A stretch of 64,000 bases of DNA from Dicaeum eximium (taxonomy: Eukaryota; Chordata; Aves; Passeriformes; Dicaeidae), in contig VWZP01008563.1 of NCBI GenBank assembly GCA_013396995.1, positions 452,392-516,391 on the forward strand, written 5' to 3'. Of this stretch, positions 20,201 through 35,200 are shown in pieces. Both the position numbers and the translations under genes were made by a program. Numbering within the stretch: the first letter of the stretch is position 1; each line of letters opens with the position of its first letter. The notes beneath the pieces are model-generated. The model saw only the letters and a list, made by a program, of their open reading frames with translations. It was not told the origin of the DNA and ran no database searches.

Positions 20201-23200
20201 CATCCCTACACAGAGGGCACGTTTGTATTTTCCAAGCCCTAAATCCCCTCACAGCAATTCAAGCCAACGGGAGAATTAGGGCTCATTAAAATAAAAAGGG
20301 TTGCATTAAAATCAAAATGCTCACACTCTAGGAGATAGAGGGAATAAACAACAGTTCACTAAACATCTGGGCTCAGCTGAGCAGTTTAAACCTGCCACAA
20401 ACCAGTATATGAAGAGGATAAAGTGTTCCTTCCCTCTAAAGGCAGCAAAATTCAGAGGGAAACCCCTAAACTCAAGGATGTTGCCCTTTCATGCTTTACC
20501 TCATCCCTACACAGAGAGTACATTTGTATTTTTCAAGCCCTAAACCCCCTCACAGCAATTCAAACCAACAGTGATGGAAGTGGCAAGGGCAGAATTAGGG
20601 TTTCATTAAAATCAAAAGGGTTTCAGAGGTGGGAAGCAATCAAACGTTCCAGACAAAAATCTGCCTGTGGTTCTCTTCCTTAAAAACAGCTGAAGTGAAC
20701 CCCCTGTGCAGGCAGGGGAGGGACACATCCTCCCATTCCAAGCTGCTTCAGAAATAAAGCACCAATTCAGAAGGAAATTTCTGCTGCCTGTGAGGCTCAC
20801 CTGACCCAGGGGAGAGGAATTGTGGCGCGGTGGGAGGCCCTGCTGCTCATCCAAGAGCCATGGAAGCAAAGGCGAACACCCTGTGCCTCCAGAGCCAGGC
20901 TTGGTGCAGGGCTGAGGACACAGAGCTGCTCCCTGGGGTGCTCTGTGCCCACCCCTGCAAAGCTCCCACAGCAGCTCCAGCCATGCCCTGCACTAATCCA
21001 GCTCCCTGCAGGACTCTCATATTAGACTGAGGCACAATGAGGGCATTTAAGACACTCAGAAAAACCAATGTGGAATTCCTGTGGATTATTTTTAAGGCTC
21101 TGAAAAAAAAATATCTGCCACTGTTTGAGTGTAAATGTGTATTAAGGCAGCTCCTGGTTCTGGGCAGGGATCAGGGGAATGGAGATGAGCTCAAGCACAC
21201 AGCCCCAGTGGGCTCCCTCTAATTACTTTAAAGGAGCTTTAATGCAGCCAAGCAATCCATGGAAATTGAGTTCTTTCCTGGAGAAAGAGATTTGTGGTTC
21301 CTCTCCCCTGATCAAAGAGAGATCTGCTACTCCACACAGAGATCTCTGCACCACAGGAAGCTTCTACAGTGCAAGAGCAAAATAAAATGGGCTGGCAGGC
21401 CAAATATGACAGCTTTTCCAGTTATTCCTTGGGAGAGGATATGCTCCAGAGCTGGGCCTGGAGCTGCCTGTAGGCTGCAGGGTAGCAGCAGGGCTTGAGA
21501 AAATAATGGTGTAAACCCCTCTGAGCTACCTGGAGCTCCTCAGCCCGGCTGAGGGAGCAGAGCAGAACCACCTCCCCCCAGAAATCCCCACCAGCACTGA
21601 GATTACCCAGCACCAAGTGACTGAGGGCAATCAGCAGCAGGATCTGTGAGATCCACCCCAACAACCCCTCCTCTACCAAAGCTGACAGCTCAGGATTCCC
21701 CCAAACCACCCCTGCAGGTAAGCCTGTGGTCAGACTCACACAGATCCCATTTATCAGTCCCCAGCACCCAGCCAGGATTTGGAAGGGAGGGAAATCCTGG
21801 CCCATGCTGGCAGCTTGAGGCAGGCTCCCCAAAGCACGTGGTTCTCTGGCTTTGGCTCCTTCCTCCCTCTTGCTTGTTCTGCCAGCTTGTCCTAGCAGTA
21901 AAAACTCCCCAAAATCCTGTTTTTTGGTGTCCCCCTCCATTTAGGAAGGGGATGGGAGTGTGGTTTGGTAAATTCCATCTGCTTCATTAAGAAGTGTTTA
22001 TTGTTCCAGATGAGTGTGGCACTCAGGTTTCTTATGTTTCCAATTTGCTTTTTAGGACTCTGGCTTTTCTCCAGAGGACTGATTTTAGACTTCCATTTCC
22101 AGTAGCTTTTTCCTACTTACACTTATGCTCAGAGAAGAAAATTGTGTGAATGAAGAGCAATAAGGCTAAGGCAAACAATTCCCCCTGCCAGTCTGACAGC
22201 TTGGGCAGACGAGCAGCAGATTAAAACATTTCCACTCGCATTTATAATTTAACAAACACACAGTCTGCTTGTCTTTCAGCAGTTCTGACCTCTCATACCT
22301 GTCTCAAACCAGTTCAGGGAGGCTGAGGAACTGCACAGATGCTCTGCCAAACGCCTCACCCCAAAACTCCTTCCTGCAGTGGAGGTGGCAGGGACAGCTT
22401 TACTTTGGGAAGATTAATCCCAGCCTCCCCAAAGAGTTTTAGGAGGTTTGGTCCCATCTGAAGCCAGAAGGAGGGAAAAACCCCAGGAAGATCCATGGTG
22501 AGGCTGTACCTGCCCTGCTGAGAGGTGTGACCAGGGTGTGACACTGCACAGCACAATTAGCATGAGACTCCTTAATTAACCACACACTGCTGCTCCCTCA
22601 GAGACCCAGCCCCAGCTGCCTCAGAGCCAAGTGCTCCCTCCCAAAAGCTTCCCACGGAATATTCTGTGGAATATTCCATCCAAAACACCTCCCAGCTTCA
22701 CCTTGCCCAGGGGCCCCACGCACTCCAGAGGCTGCAGAGCACTGTCCTTCTCTGATCTCTGCTCCTCTCTCAGCCCTGTGCCCTCCCAGTCACCAAAAAG
22801 ATCTAAAAATCCCAGCCACAAGCAGCACAGGCTGACAGCAGGCTGCAGGCTCCATCCCAGGGTTCTCTCCCAGCTGTGGGATGAGGTGGCCTGTCCTTCC
22901 TCACAGCTATTCCACTGCTCCTGCTCAGAGATCCAGGCTCCAGAAGGACACTTCTCCATGCATTTTCAGAGCTCCCACTTGTCAAACAGAACACTCTGCT
23001 CAAGGCTGGGGGTGGTCATTCACTCATTTTCATTCCCCAAGGTTTGTGCTCCCTCCCCTCAGCCCTTGGGCACAGGCAGTGTCCTCTCCCATGTCCTCTC
23101 CCAGTCCCCACACGCAGAGGGGACACTGAAACACATCCAGCCTCCTGCTCAGACCCCATGAGAAGAAGGGACACGTTCAAAATTGTCAAAATAGGTAATT

Positions 23201-26200
23201 CTAGGGATTCCCACTGATCCTACACCTTTGCACTTCCTGCCATCAAATGCTGCCACGGGATGCTTCGAGCGAGTTCTGATTTAAACTCCACTCTGGTCTT
23301 TAAACAAGCACAGCCCTCCCTGCCTCCCCCAGGGCAGGCTGCACCAGTTACCCCAGCAGACACCAGACTGCCCATACCATCATCACTGGTGTGGTGCTCA
23401 GCTGTGACATCCTGCACTGAATCTTCTGTCAGGGCTCTCTCTCCGTGAGGGCTCTCACTGCAACAGAAGGAAACAGGGACAGCTTTAACTGCTGGGAATT
23501 GAGATCCCTCATGGCCAGCAAGCAGACACAACTGGGAACATCCTGGAAAACAATCAGATAGAACTGGGAACATCCTGGAAAACAATCAGATAGAACTGGG
23601 AATCCCCATCAGGAGTCAATATTTAGCTTTTGCTGCTACAGACACTTTGTGGATGCATCTGCATGTGCTGAAGTGGCTGTGGGTAAAAATCAAGGGGAAT
23701 TCTTATTTGATCAGCCAAACCAAACATCTTGGTGACCCTTCCTGAGTGCTATCAGCAAAGTCCAACTTCACATCTTACAGCCTGGACCTCTGGAGACGCT
23801 GAGCACTCAGCCAGCTGTGCCAGGCTGGGTCCAGCTCCTCCCTGCCATGCCAGGATTATTCCCTTGGCTGCATTCTCCTTTGCTCTAATTAGCTCATTAG
23901 ATGGCTGATGAGAAAGCTGCAACTTCCTGGGGGAAATCATTCCTCGATTTATAACGATATTTCCAGATCTGTGTTTGTCATCTCCCTCCACCCCTTTTAT
24001 CACCATCTTAAATGTCCCATTCATTTCCCTCACAACCCCCACAGCCCAATTAGCTGCCTGTAAATAAAGATTCCAGAGCACCTAAACTACCAAGAGGACT
24101 CGTTTATGTTTGGCATGAAGAAAAGCTTTGAAAGGACCAGCAGACAACAAGTGGCAACCAAAGGTTGTGTTTTTGTAAGAAGCTCCACGAGCAGTTCCCT
24201 CTGGACAGGAGCAGAAACTGGAAGAGGATCCATTGCTTCTCCTAGGCAGCTCCACAGAGCTGCTGCCAGCTGGCAGCCCAGCCTGCCTGCCCTGCCTGCT
24301 CCTCTCAGGAGGAAAGGAAGGGCTAAACACCAATGTTTGCTCTTCATCTTACACCAAAAATCTCCTCTGCTGCCTTCTGTGACTCCCTAAAGGTCACTTT
24401 TAACCCTCTTCACACAGGAGTAATTTCATCCCTCATTTTGGCCCTGCAATGGTTAAAATAAGTGATGATGGTTGGACAGTGCTCTCCCCCTGGCAATCTA
24501 CCTTCTGTGCTCCTTTAAATGGGAGGAAAACAGAAAAAGCAGAAGGGGTGAAATGTCTGAATAATTCCGGCGTCTCGTTCTCCTTAATCCGCAGGACACC
24601 AGGCTGAGCCAGCCCCTCAGCAATCCACCTTTCCCATCCTTTGCAAAGCCTTTCTGCTCCTTAATAAAGTTTACAGAAGCCTCTGAAGCCAGCTGGAGGC
24701 CCCAGGAGGAAGCAGCATTGAGGGCTAAAGTTTCACCCAGACTGTGAAGTCATGTCGAGCACGGCCAACGCCGCGGCCCCAAACCCTGCACAGAGGCCAC
24801 GTGCCTCCCCCCAGCCCTGCCTCCTCAAAAGCAGCATTTTCCACCTAAAAACCTGTCCCTGCTGCTGGCTGAGCCCTGGGTGCTGCTCTGGGATGCAGTG
24901 GTGTCACCCTGAGAGCCCTGGAGGTGACAGCCATAAGTCCTGCCAGAGGAATGGAGCTGAGGAATTCCCACCAGGGAATGGAGGGACAGCTCTGATCCCT
25001 GTGACAGTGACAGGAGCTGAGGGAAGGGCTGGAGCTGGCCAGGGGAGGGTTGGGGTGGAGATCAGTGAAAGGTTCTTCTCCAAGGAGTGGTGGGGCACTG
25101 GAAAAGGCTCCCCAGGGATGCTCAGGGTGGGATTTTGGGGTGTCTGTGCAGGGCCAGGGGCTGGAGCCATGATCCCTGTGGGTCCCTTCCAGCTCCTGAT
25201 GCATCCATCCCTTATCTCCTTCCCTGATGTCACCCCCCAGGACATCCTGTCCCCACACCCCCTGTGCACTGACACCCACACTGAGGGCACCCAGCACACT
25301 TTTATTCCCTTCACCTCATGGGACAAAACCTCTTGTCCAAATGAATGTGTTTCCTGAAGGCCATAAATATTATTAAGTTGGGGGTTTTTTCCCCCTCCCT
25401 GCAATTCCTTCATATATAACATCAGCTAAAAACATCAGAGAGAGGGGTGAAATTAAGAGAATTTCCAAAAGGTTTTGGCAAGTCCTGTGCACTCAGCAGT
25501 GAGTTTGGAGGAGCCTCTAAACGAGGAGGGATCCCACAGCTCTAAGACAAGCCAGGGAAACAAGGCTTGCTCTGTCACCACAGTGACTTCATTTAAAAAT
25601 CCTATTTATTTTAGTCCATGAAAACAATCATTTACATTGCTGTGAGGCTGAAGGAGAGCAGGAGCAGTGAGGGGGAGAGGTGGGACACAAATGAACATTC
25701 CTGATGCTCAGAGGGAGGGATCAGCTCTGCCAGGAGCAAAGCAAAGCCCTCCTTTGCTTTTTGCTTCCCCCCAGATGACAGGAGCCGCTCTGCCTGAATT
25801 GTTTCCAGATGTGCTCTCAGACTGAGCACGTGGCCGGGCCTCTGGAGCTCCAGGCTGCATGGAAATGGTGATTTTGCATTCCTGCCTCTTCCCTCCCCCT
25901 GCAGAGGGGCTGCCCTGGAAATCAAACTGTGCCACAGCCTCGGAGCTTCAGCTGCAAGTGACCCCTGTGTCTGAAGCAAAGGCACTCCACACAGGCAGGG
26001 AGAAAGGGAAAAGCAAGAGAGGGGAAAAAACATTTTAAAAAAGGAAAAAAAATAACAAAAAGAGATTGATTTTGGCAGCTACCAAACCAGAACATCCAAG
26101 AAAATCCCTCCACAACCTTGCCCTTCAAGATAAGTGAGCGAGGTTTGACAACTGAATAGCTACTTTATACCAGCTTATTTCTTTTAAGCTGATGACTCTC

Positions 26201-29200
26201 CAGAGAGACCAGAGCCATCTTTGCTGTTAGAAAAGAGATTTTTGAAAGGCTGGGCCAGATGCTGCAATCCTGAATTAGCCAACACAACTGCAGCATCCTA
26301 ATCCATGGAAAAACATCCCCCTGTGGCTGTCCTGAGAGCATCCATCATACCAGTAATCCTCAGTGTTTCCACCTCTGCTGTAGACTGGGCCCTCCAGCTC
26401 CCTGGCTCCTGGGAAGATGTTCTCATGTTGGATGATGATGGTTTTGATCAATTCATTGACGTGGGCCTGGCAAGAGACCTGGTCGTGCCCTTCAGGCACA
26501 GACATCAGCGTGGGCCCAAAGCAGATGGCCAGGTTGTAGGGATCCATCATGTTTTCTTCACTGAACTGAGATAAACTGCAAAAAAACAGAGGTGGGAAGG
26601 AGGGTGAACAGCAGAAATCATTGTCACCACCATCATCATCCTCTGCCCAGAACACACAGCTGAGCTCAGGTTTGCTTTGGGCTTTCTGGGACACAAATGT
26701 TCTGGATCCAGGTAAAAAATGAGACACTGATGGTATTTACTGGGAAATGAAGCAAAAACTGCAAGGGGAGTTTGAAAGCTCTGGGTGCTGACTTTAACAT
26801 TTATTTCTTCTCTGTTATGGTTGTTCAGAGCCCACCTGCAGCTCAGCCCGAGACCTGGGTTACAGCAGGACCCTCTGCCATGGATTCAGACTGAAAGAGA
26901 GGAGGTTAAATGACATTTTGGGAAGAAATCCCTCCCTGTGAGGGTGGGCAGGCCCTGGCACAGGTGCCCAGAGCAGCTGTGGCTGCCCCTGGATCCCTGG
27001 CAGTGCCCAGGGCCAGGCTGGGCAGGGCTGGAGCAGCCTGGGATCATGGAAGGTGTCCCTGCCCTGTCCATCCTCCATAATTCCAGGTTTATCCCAGGCC
27101 CTGCAGCACAGCCCTGGTGCTCCCAGGGGTACTCACTGGTTGAGGAATGCAAAGAGGTATCTCATGACAATCAGGGTGGTCTTGGGCAGGTTCAGCAGCA
27201 CCTTCCGCACGTGCAGCGCTCGCTCCTGCAGGTTATCCATGGCTGCAAGAGAGACAGCACCAGAGTCACCCCTGCTGCCCCAGTGCCACCAGTGCCCCCT
27301 GCTCTGCCCCCTGGGCAGCCAGCAGAGCACCAGCAGGAGGGGTTTGGCTGCAGAACCTGCTGGCAAAGCCTCCGGCACAGAAGGTCCCCGAGCACAGGGA
27401 CCCCCCCTGCGAGCGTGGGAGCTCTGGATGTCACCTGCCCCAGGGGCTCTGGCACAAGGGCTCACCCAGGGCAGCTGGGAAAGGTGGGTGTTTGAACAGG
27501 AGGAACTGTGTAACACTCAAATTAACATAGCTAAAGGCTGAGGCACAGGGCTCTGTGTGCAGCAGCCCGCTGAGAAAGAAGTGGGCAGCATAAATCAGCT
27601 CAGAGGGGAAAGTGCATTTTGCTTCTCCACATAACACGAATCCAAGTCTGGAAATGCATTTATCAGGGGCTGAGAAGCACAGGCCATTTCTGAAGCTGTC
27701 TCCTCAGTGATCTTCTGCCTCTCTTCAGAGGCTGCCCCTGCAAAGGCCATTTCCTTGGACAATGGAATTGTTCTTCAATTCTGGGGGATGTAGCAAGAGC
27801 CAGGCCACTTAAAAATGAGCTTGTTCACACACAGAAACCACAAACAACCTCTGCCTGGCAGAAGCACCTTTAGAAACCATGAGAAATGTTAACAGCTCGG
27901 CTGTGAGTGCCCTGATGATTGATATGCTGGAGCAGGAGGCAGTGGATGGTCCCTTGTGGGTATGAAGCTAAAAGGAGTATGAATAAAAACCACCTTGTCA
28001 GCTGAGGCCAGCACACAGGAGCATGGCAGCAGAAATCCAGGGAAAGCACACAAGGCAGGGAAGCCTGCTGGTGATCCCTGCCTCAGAGAGGGCATTTCTG
28101 ACATCCTCTGATGACAGCTCTTCAAGATTATTTTACACAAGTGAGGGTTTTTTGCTTTATTCTCTTTTAAAAGAATCCTGTCACCAAGCACAGTCTCACA
28201 AAACCCCATCACACAGCCCTTACAATCTATGAATTTCTGTCTCCTGGTTCATTCATGTCAGAGCAAGGGTGGCTGTGAAAAGGTGCCTGCCCAGACTGGA
28301 TCACAGAAACCAGCCCAGCAGCACAAACCCAGCCCAAACACCCCAAAACTCACCCTGGAGTCAGGAAAAAAGGGGAAAGGGAGAAAGAGAAGTGGGAGAC
28401 GAGGAAAATTAATGCTATTTCTTTCCATTCTTCATGTACTTACTGACACAGGCAATCAGGTCATGGAAGATGTCCTTGGGGAAGAGGGGGTGCTCCAAGC
28501 CTCGGAAGTAGAGCTTGAGGACTCCTGCTATGGAATCCATGTCGTGGTCGTTCTGGTCCCCAGCCAAGGGATCCTCCCCTTCAGAGCAAGGAGAGAAAAA
28601 TCAGAATACTGGGAGAAATAAAACACTGGAAGGAAAGGATTTGTGTTAATCCCACCTACCCCAGCTGCACTGCAAGAGTGAGGCACAGAGATCCCAGGGT
28701 GGGAAGCTCTGCCAGGAATCCCAGGACACCTGGGACAGCTCCTGTCAGCCAAATGTCACCCTGACACCCATGGGGGGTGGGGTGGGGCTCCTGCAGCAGA
28801 GACACTCCAGGGGTTTGGGGCAGGTGTGAACATCACAGCTCCACCACTGAACAGGGGGATTTAGGCAGAGCCAAAACTGCAGCTCAGGTGGTGCAGGGGC
28901 CACTGAGCATCACACACCTGGCCCAGGTGGGTGCAGACTCTGGGAATGGGGTGGGGGAAGGTTTCTGGGACAATTTGTTGCTGCAGATCCACCACGGTTT
29001 GTCTGCATTACCAAAGGGAAGATGCTCACTCAAGGAGTTGTTCCCCAGGGAAAAGTCCCTATCAGACATAATTAGATTTAATGATGGGGCAATCCTCAAA
29101 TTGAAGCTATATATATCCATTATGTGACTGAAATTACCAAAGCTTGCCTATTATCTTAATAACACACGGGATAATAAATGGGCCACTCCAAACCTGAGCA

Positions 29201-32200
29201 TTATCCCCGATATTAACTGCCACCAAGGGCTCTGGATGAAGTAATAAACTGCAGGGATCTTATTGTTAACTTTGGCAGTCCTCTACATCACAGGTTTTAC
29301 AGAGACAAGTGAGAGGAAGGGAGGGGGAAAACAAATCCTCTTTTTTATTTCTGCACGGAACAAGTGGGTATTTCCCCAAGCTGGTATTTCTTGATATAAA
29401 AATCTGATTCTGATATTTTCCTGACTGTGACACACATCCCTGCTTCCTCTGCTCCTGAGGACTTCCACTCTCAGGTAGATGGAGCTGAGGACAGGTGACA
29501 TCACCCACCACACCTTGCTCATTCAACTTCTCTCTCCCCCAAAAGCAAAATTAACTGGCTGTGCCTAATTAATGCCTGCCCGTGTCCTGGAGCAGCAAGC
29601 AGAGCAAAACACGGATCCTATTCTTTGGGAACCATGGATTCCAGGGATTAACACGAGCCCTGCTGTTCCCAGTGCCTGCCTGAGGAGCAGCTCCTCTGAA
29701 CCTGCCCTGCCAGGGAGAGGAGCCCAGCAAGGAGCTGATGAGTCAGGAGGCTCCCAACTGCTCCCTGCCTTTGTGTGGGATGGCTCTTCCCAGAGAAAAA
29801 CCCAATCTATTAAAAGCTACCTCAAATTAACACTCTTGAAATTTCCCTCTCTCCCTCGCTGGCATTTGGAAGAAATGTAGCCAAGCTGTGCCTCAACAAC
29901 GTGGAAAAAAAACCTGTGGAAATTCATCCTCCAGCACACAAAGAGCTGGGGGAGAGGGGAGGAAAGTGCAGTTACACCTAATAATGAAATCCTCTACGTC
30001 CTTTAGTGTTGCAAACAATCAATAAGCTATCAGACATGAGAGGAGATTGGACTGGGAATATTTATTATACAGACACTCCACAGGGTACAAAGCACGACAG
30101 CAAACAACTGAGAATTCAAGGTTAATGAGCAGCAGGGAGGTGTTTGGGAGAGCCTCACTCAGGAAACACAAAAATCAAAGGAACAAAAAGCACCAGCTGC
30201 ACTCAGGCCAGTTCTGAGTACTGACACAAATTCACACACTTGGCAATAATTTCTGGGATGTTGGAAAAGCTCTTCCTTACCTCTCTCAAATGCATTTTTG
30301 ATGTCATTCACTTCCACTTGGGACCCAGACACTCTGAATATTCCTTCGTGCTGCAAACCTGTAGGAAAACAAAAGATGCTGATAACAAGATAAGATAGAG
30401 TAGGTAAAAGAAGATGGCCACAGCTCATGGAATAAAGGAAAAATAAGAACACAGGCAGAAGGATGCTGGTTTAAAGGGCACCTTTACCTGAGATGTCCAG
30501 AACATGAAAAAACAGAACTCAGCACAGGCAGAAAAATTATTAACCCTTCTAAACTGCTGGAGTTACAGGGCTCTGACAGCCATTCATGTTCTCTCTCACC
30601 CTGGAGGATCCCAGGAGGATTTTACAACCCAGAGGAAGTCATAAACCAGCGGTGGAGCAGCCAGGAGTAAAATATGACCAATGGCAGCAGGAAAAGGTTT
30701 AAAATGTTTCAAAAGGACTCAGCTGAGTCTGCTGGAAAATCGAAGCCAATTCTGAAATCTGAGTGAAATCAGCATCTCCTCATGGCCATGATTTATCCCC
30801 CATCAGTTCCCACTTCAATCTGGTTTCAAGGATTTTCCCAGCAAATACCCAAGTGTGGCCCTAAAGAAGGATTCTAGGCTTGGTTATTCCAGGTGATGAT
30901 GAGAATGGGACTCCAGATGATGGTTTCTAAACCAGGAATGGAACAAGGGAAACAAACAGGACCTGCTCCCCAGCCCTGCATCCTGGTTAATGAAGACAGA
31001 TTCCACCTCTTCCCACACGTGTTAATTAACAGCTGCTTCACACGCCACTAACAAATGGTATCAATTAAAAATGAAAACAAATTGCAATAAATGTGCAGCA
31101 ATTCAAGGCTGGGAGAGGTCAGCCTTCCAAACAGGCATAAATCATCTCTCTGTGGCAGTAAGTGAACAATTAATTCCCTGCTTGACCTCCTACATGCAAA
31201 CGCTGCGAGTGTCCCTCCTCCTCCTCCTCCTCCTCGTGAAGAGGATGATTGTTCTGGTGAAGGCCACATTTCAGGGCTCAAAGGAAGGTGAGTGGAGGGG
31301 AGGCACCAGGGGTGAGCATGGATGGGAAGCTTATTTTGCAAGGAATAAAGGGATATTGTTGGCAAAACGACGTTTGCAAGGTCACTTATTTGGAGCGGGC
31401 ACGGCACACGCAGCGCCAGCAGTGCAGGCAAAAAACCAAAAATTTTCCTTCTGTGGCAGCTTCTGCACAGTCCTGAGGCCCTCTGAACACCCTTTGGAAG
31501 GTTTATTTGGTAGGAATGTCACAGAACTCACCGTGCCTGCTGATGAACCGGATGCAGCTCTCCACCACCAGGGGAATGGCTTGGGAGGAATCCTGCCCAG
31601 ACAGGAATTACAGCAAGAGCAGGCACAATGTAGAGTGGAAAGAAGAAAAAATTAAAAAATAATAAAATGAGAAAGGTTTGACTCTGCACACCAATATCAC
31701 ACCTGGCTCTCTTTATTCCAAAACTCCAGAGGAGCTGCCCAACGCTGTGTGAACTGGAATTCCCAAACTTTAACCTTACAGTATCAACCAGAGATACTTT
31801 GGGTCCTCCCTGTCTCAAAGAAACACATTTTAGCTCACTTGGGTCCCAAAAAGCAACAGATTATCCCCAAGGCCTGGGACACAAAGCCTGGCTTTGTAAG
31901 TCTTTATTACAGGAAGGCCCAACAGAGCAGTTACAGGTTTAACAGGAGGATTCCAGGGAAAAGAAAGGGAATGGACAAAGAAACAACAGCGTGGATCCCA
32001 TAAACCAGGACTGACCCAACAGCTCAAGGCTCGTTGGGATTTTTGATTCCAGGCCTGCCAAAACACAGAGTAAAAGCAAATTTAAATTTTGTCGTGGAAA
32101 ATGAAAGAGGTTTTGGATCCAGGTTTGGAGGGGTTTCTCAGACAAGACTGAAGAGGTCCATGGGAAGTCAGGGAGGGACAGGTAAAAATTTGTTTTCCAC

Positions 32201-35200
32201 CTCTCCTCCTCTTTCCACACCACATCCCTGCCTCGTTAGTGAGGGGAATGTTAATTACCTGCTTCCTCACGGTGGAGCTACGCCTGCCACTGCTCCGGGG
32301 GTGCAGGAGGGAAAAGCAGAACAGGAGAGTCAGGATAAATCCCCCACCATCCCCAGCCCAGCGCTCCCAACCCCGCTCTGGAGCAGGGAAGGAGCCAGGT
32401 ATCCCTGCCAATCCTAATGCCAGAGCCTCACTCGATTTGTGGAGCTCCAGAAAGGTCTGAAGTGACTTTAAATCACTCAAAAACGGCACGAGGAGCAAGG
32501 GAGCCCTGACAAAAGATCACCCCTGACACCTCCATTCCCAGCAGGAGGAATTCTGTGATCCAGGGCTGCTTGCTGGAGATGAAGTTTGATATAAATTGCA
32601 CTGGGAAGAGCAGGTGGGAGCAGGATGGGTTCCCCCTGTACTCTTAACAGCTGCCACAGTGGAGTCTTTATCACAGCTTTGATAAGGTTTCAAATAAATA
32701 AATAAATAACACAAACCCCATGGAAAAGCAGCACACAGCAGCCAGGCTCAGCCTTGCCTGTCTGCTCTCATTTGCTGATGTTGGTAGTCATTGATGGCAG
32801 AAAAATAGGAAAAAAGAACCCTTGCTTTGCCAGGGTTTTCCCCTCAAAATTTATGACTGGGGTTTAAAATTCCTTTAGTTTCTTTTAAAAATGAAGCAAG
32901 GAGATAATAGCAGAGAGGCCCTAATGTATCATTCCAGCCAATTCCCTGCCACGGCAGATGGCTGCTGAATTATAAATAAGGGGATTAGAAGTGTGATTTT
33001 TTTTAAAAGCCTGTACAATGTGTTAATTTGGAGGAAATTCCTTTTGTAGAAAAATCAAAAACGCCGAATGAAAAATAAAAAAAAAAATTAAAAAAAAAAA
33101 TCCGATTCCACGGGCTGTCACAGACAATGAGGTGGGTTTTAAACTGTTAGAGGGCACGATTCTTTGATATTTAAAATTGTTTCATGACGAATAACATTTT
33201 ATTATTACAGATGTCAGGGTCTAATTAGGAGCTGTCAGTTTTGCTTTGCTGTGAGGAATGGGAACAGCACTAATGAGTCCACGCTGGTGGTAATCACCTT
33301 CCTTTTGTTAACGAGGCAGGATGATGCACAGCCCCCTGAACCCTCCCATTTGGGATTTGTTGGTTTTACTAAAGCCCCACCAGCAGCTTAGTGCTGCTTC
33401 TGGGATGGGTCCTAATTAAATTAAAAGGTTTCTCCTCCGTGCCCTCCATCCTGCTCAATCCAGGCACAGCAGAGCAGCACTGGGATCAAAAGTTTCTCAA
33501 TTTATGGTCCTCAACTCTGTGGATAAGCCCTGCACAGTCCCTGCACCCACCTCTCTCCCAGGACCAGGGATTTGGTTATAAAAACCTAAATCTGGAGAAT
33601 ATTCTCTGGATGACAGCACCCACCTCTCTCCCAGGACCAGGGATTTGGTTATAAAAACCTAAATCTGGAGAATATTCTCTGGATGACAGCACCAAATTAA
33701 GGAATTTCTCTCACTTTCCCATCCTGCTCCTGACCTGCACTAAATACATTAGGGCAAGAAAAGGAGTTGGTTTATATTAATTAAATTTATAATAAATTGA
33801 ATTAAATGTATCGAATTGCTGCCCCATCTCTGGAAGTGTCCCAGGCCAGGCTGGGTGGGATTTGCAGCAGCCTGGCACGGGAAGGTGGCACTGGAGGAGC
33901 TTTAATGTCCCTTCCCACCCAAACCACCCCTGACTCCATCCTGTGACTCCAAATCCGTGTGTTTTTCTAACAGACACATATCCTGGGCTGGTAACTGGCC
34001 TGGAATGACCAATTTGCATCAGATTTTCCTTAAAAACACAATTCCCTGAGCCACACCTACCTGGCCAGGGCGCAGTCTGTCCGCTGACCTGTGGAGGAGA
34101 CAAATCCAGCATGAGGAGGGAGGAATGGGAAATGCTTTCAGTGTTTCTGTACAGGGAATTTTGGAAGGAGACGGAGGAAAGGAGAGGAGAGAGGAGGGGA
34201 AGCTCCAAGGACAGCACCAAACCCATCCCTGCCAGCTCAGCTCCACCAAACCTAACCAGGAACCAACTCGGGCTGTCCAAGGACCCCAACCTCTGTGAAT
34301 TCTTGTTTTCAAACAGAAATTACCTCCCTGAGCATCCTGATTGTTGACTTCTGCCAAAAAAATTGGGCTTGTCAGTCCCTCCCTCCTCCCAGGGGAATTG
34401 GTGGGGCAGGAGATTCTGCTTCACACAGCCCCTGAGGAAGAGTGCAAACATTCCCAGATCTGCCAGCCCACATGAACGTGCTGGCACCACAGCTATTTTG
34501 AGAGACAGACGTTCTGGGGTGTTTTCCACAAACATTTTTAACCAAACACTCCATTAACTTGTGGTGAGTTTTCGAGGAAGCAGCAGCCAAGCCAGGGACT
34601 TGCTAATGCAGCATCACCTCAAACATCACAACACAAGAGGCAGGGAGGAGGAGGAGGATGTGCTGGTGGGACTGGGACAGGCCCATTTTTGGGTGGGGGG
34701 AAAAAAAAATAAATCAGTGGAACCACACTGATTCCCAGCAGCTGAAAATCCACCTTCCCTCCTGTTGTCTTCCTGCTCCTGGGGAGATGCAAGGAACAGT
34801 GAGGGAAGCAGCTAATTGCTGATGGCTGACAATTAGTGGAGCACATCTTGATAGCCACTTTTGCTCTCCCCACGTAAAGCCAAAACAGTGCATAATTTAC
34901 ATGAAAATGTTATTCTGCAGCAGAATTTCCAGCCATCTGTCCCGTTTCCATCATGGAATATTCATACAGAGGAATTACAGTGGCAGCATCAAGGGGCTCC
35001 TGCATTAGGGTGACAAATGGGGACAGGAGGCAGGGACATCATTACTTGCAGAGAGGAGGACTTGCTGCTACTTTTATTGCTGGAACTTGTCATCTTCAGA
35101 TTAAGGCAATTTGCACCACGGCTAAAAAATGTCACCTGAGGATGGGGCAGGGAGGAGAGTGAAAAATAACAACCCCCTGAACTTCCCAGGCACTGAAGGC

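Noticed and set aside
24752..25357. Plus-strand open frame of 201 codons
   Set aside because: Half of it is a CR1 segment; no coding signature.
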